From NCBI RefSeq assembly GCF_003814515.1, contig NZ_RKQJ01000003.1, forward strand, positions 292,423 through 356,422: a stretch of 64,000 nt of DNA, written 5' to 3'. Below, in pieces: positions 63,909 to 64,000 of the stretch. A model generated the notes under the pieces. That model was given only the letters and a program-made list of their open reading frames with translations. It ran no database searches and was not told the origin of the DNA. Made by a program: the position numbers and the translations under genes. Source of the DNA: Salinicoccus roseus (lineage in GTDB: Bacteria > Bacillota > Bacilli > Staphylococcales > Salinicoccaceae). Each line of letters starts with the position of its first letter. The first letter of the stretch is position 1.

Positions 63909-64000
63909 CTGCCCGGCGGCGTCCTACTCTCACGGGACGTCAGTCCAACTACCATCGGCGCTGGAGAGCTTAACTGCTGTGTTCGGCATGGGAACAGGTG
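63909..64000 (-). rRNA. rrf: 5S ribosomal RNA, 3' portion (5' end outside window)
   Basis: The reverse complement of the last 92 bases is the 3' three quarters of a 5S rRNA: the conserved block CCCATGCCGAACACAGCAGT, then TTAAGCTCTCCAGCGCC and the closing GCCGCCGGGCA. The exact 3' end is estimated. The rest of the rRNA operon lies beyond the window on the same strand. Confidence 0.93.

Overview
The window looks like a chromosomal segment of a moderately GC-rich, probably halotolerant member of the Staphylococcaceae (Salinicoccus/Jeotgalicoccus-like). The evidence is a groES-groEL pair divergent from an MroQ/YdiL-type CPBP protease, a rex-tatA-tatC block facing an ABC-F gene and the tsaD-rimI-tsaB-tsaE genes beside an rRNA operon, a PBP2a (MecA)-type transpeptidase, a class I Fda aldolase, TcyP, SD sequences of the AGGAGG type with frequent TTG/GTG starts, and acidic proteins. 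The genus is an inference; the family-level call is fairly safe. No phage, integrase, IS element, CRISPR array or tRNA gene was recognised.

Layout. 1-10.6 kb: a truncated pyruvate-kinase-like gene, HelD, the cystine carrier TcyP, a decayed sugar-permease remnant and small stress or housekeeping genes (VOC, GNAT, AzoR, methyltransferase, Hsp31-like, DinB). 10.6-19 kb: two converging 14-TM drug exporters, PepT, a luciferase-like oxidoreductase, Ddl, and pheA behind a leader that encodes a Phe/Tyr-rich peptide followed by competing hairpins. 19-27 kb: a CDF-like transporter, a large RND pump, micro-ORFs next to a perfect 18-bp inverted repeat, a nitroreductase, a DMT transporter and GDPD. 27.2-33 kb: a seven-gene operon lacI-hxlB-dctP-dctQ-dctM-rpiA-hxlA that joins a TRAP transporter to the formaldehyde-linked RuMP enzymes, with a cre site and LacI-type operators over its promoter. 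33-42.5 kb: fda, a cold-shock gene with a long hairpin leader, proBA, the MecA-type PBP, an NRDE protein, ferredoxin, OsmC and an SSS symporter. 42.7-46 kb: groEL-groES with CIRCE, MroQ-like protease, six exact-period 41-bp repeats. 46-58.9 kb: a large secreted subtilase, a two-domain PPK2, an M3 peptidase, an LPXTG protein, an RpiR regulator, a GH32 protein that lacks the nucleophile motif, tatC, tatA, rex. 59-64 kb: ABC-F ATPase, a DnaA-box cluster, the t6A genes, and the 3' part of a 5S rRNA gene.

How the genes fit together. Carbon flow is prominent: the TRAP/HxlAB/RpiA operon connects an imported substrate to ribulose-5-P, ribose-5-P and fructose-6-P, and the divergent fda handles fructose-1,6-bisphosphate. 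Amino-acid functions include proBA, pheA and cystine uptake; PepT and an oligoendopeptidase recycle peptides. Envelope functions include Ddl, the PBP2a-like enzyme, Tat, a subtilase and an LPXTG protein.

The most unusual signals are the pheA leader-peptide attenuator, the hxl/TRAP operon with its overlapping operator architecture, the native MecA-like PBP, the GH32 protein without its nucleophile, the DnaA-box cluster upstream of tsaD and the 41-bp repeat array.
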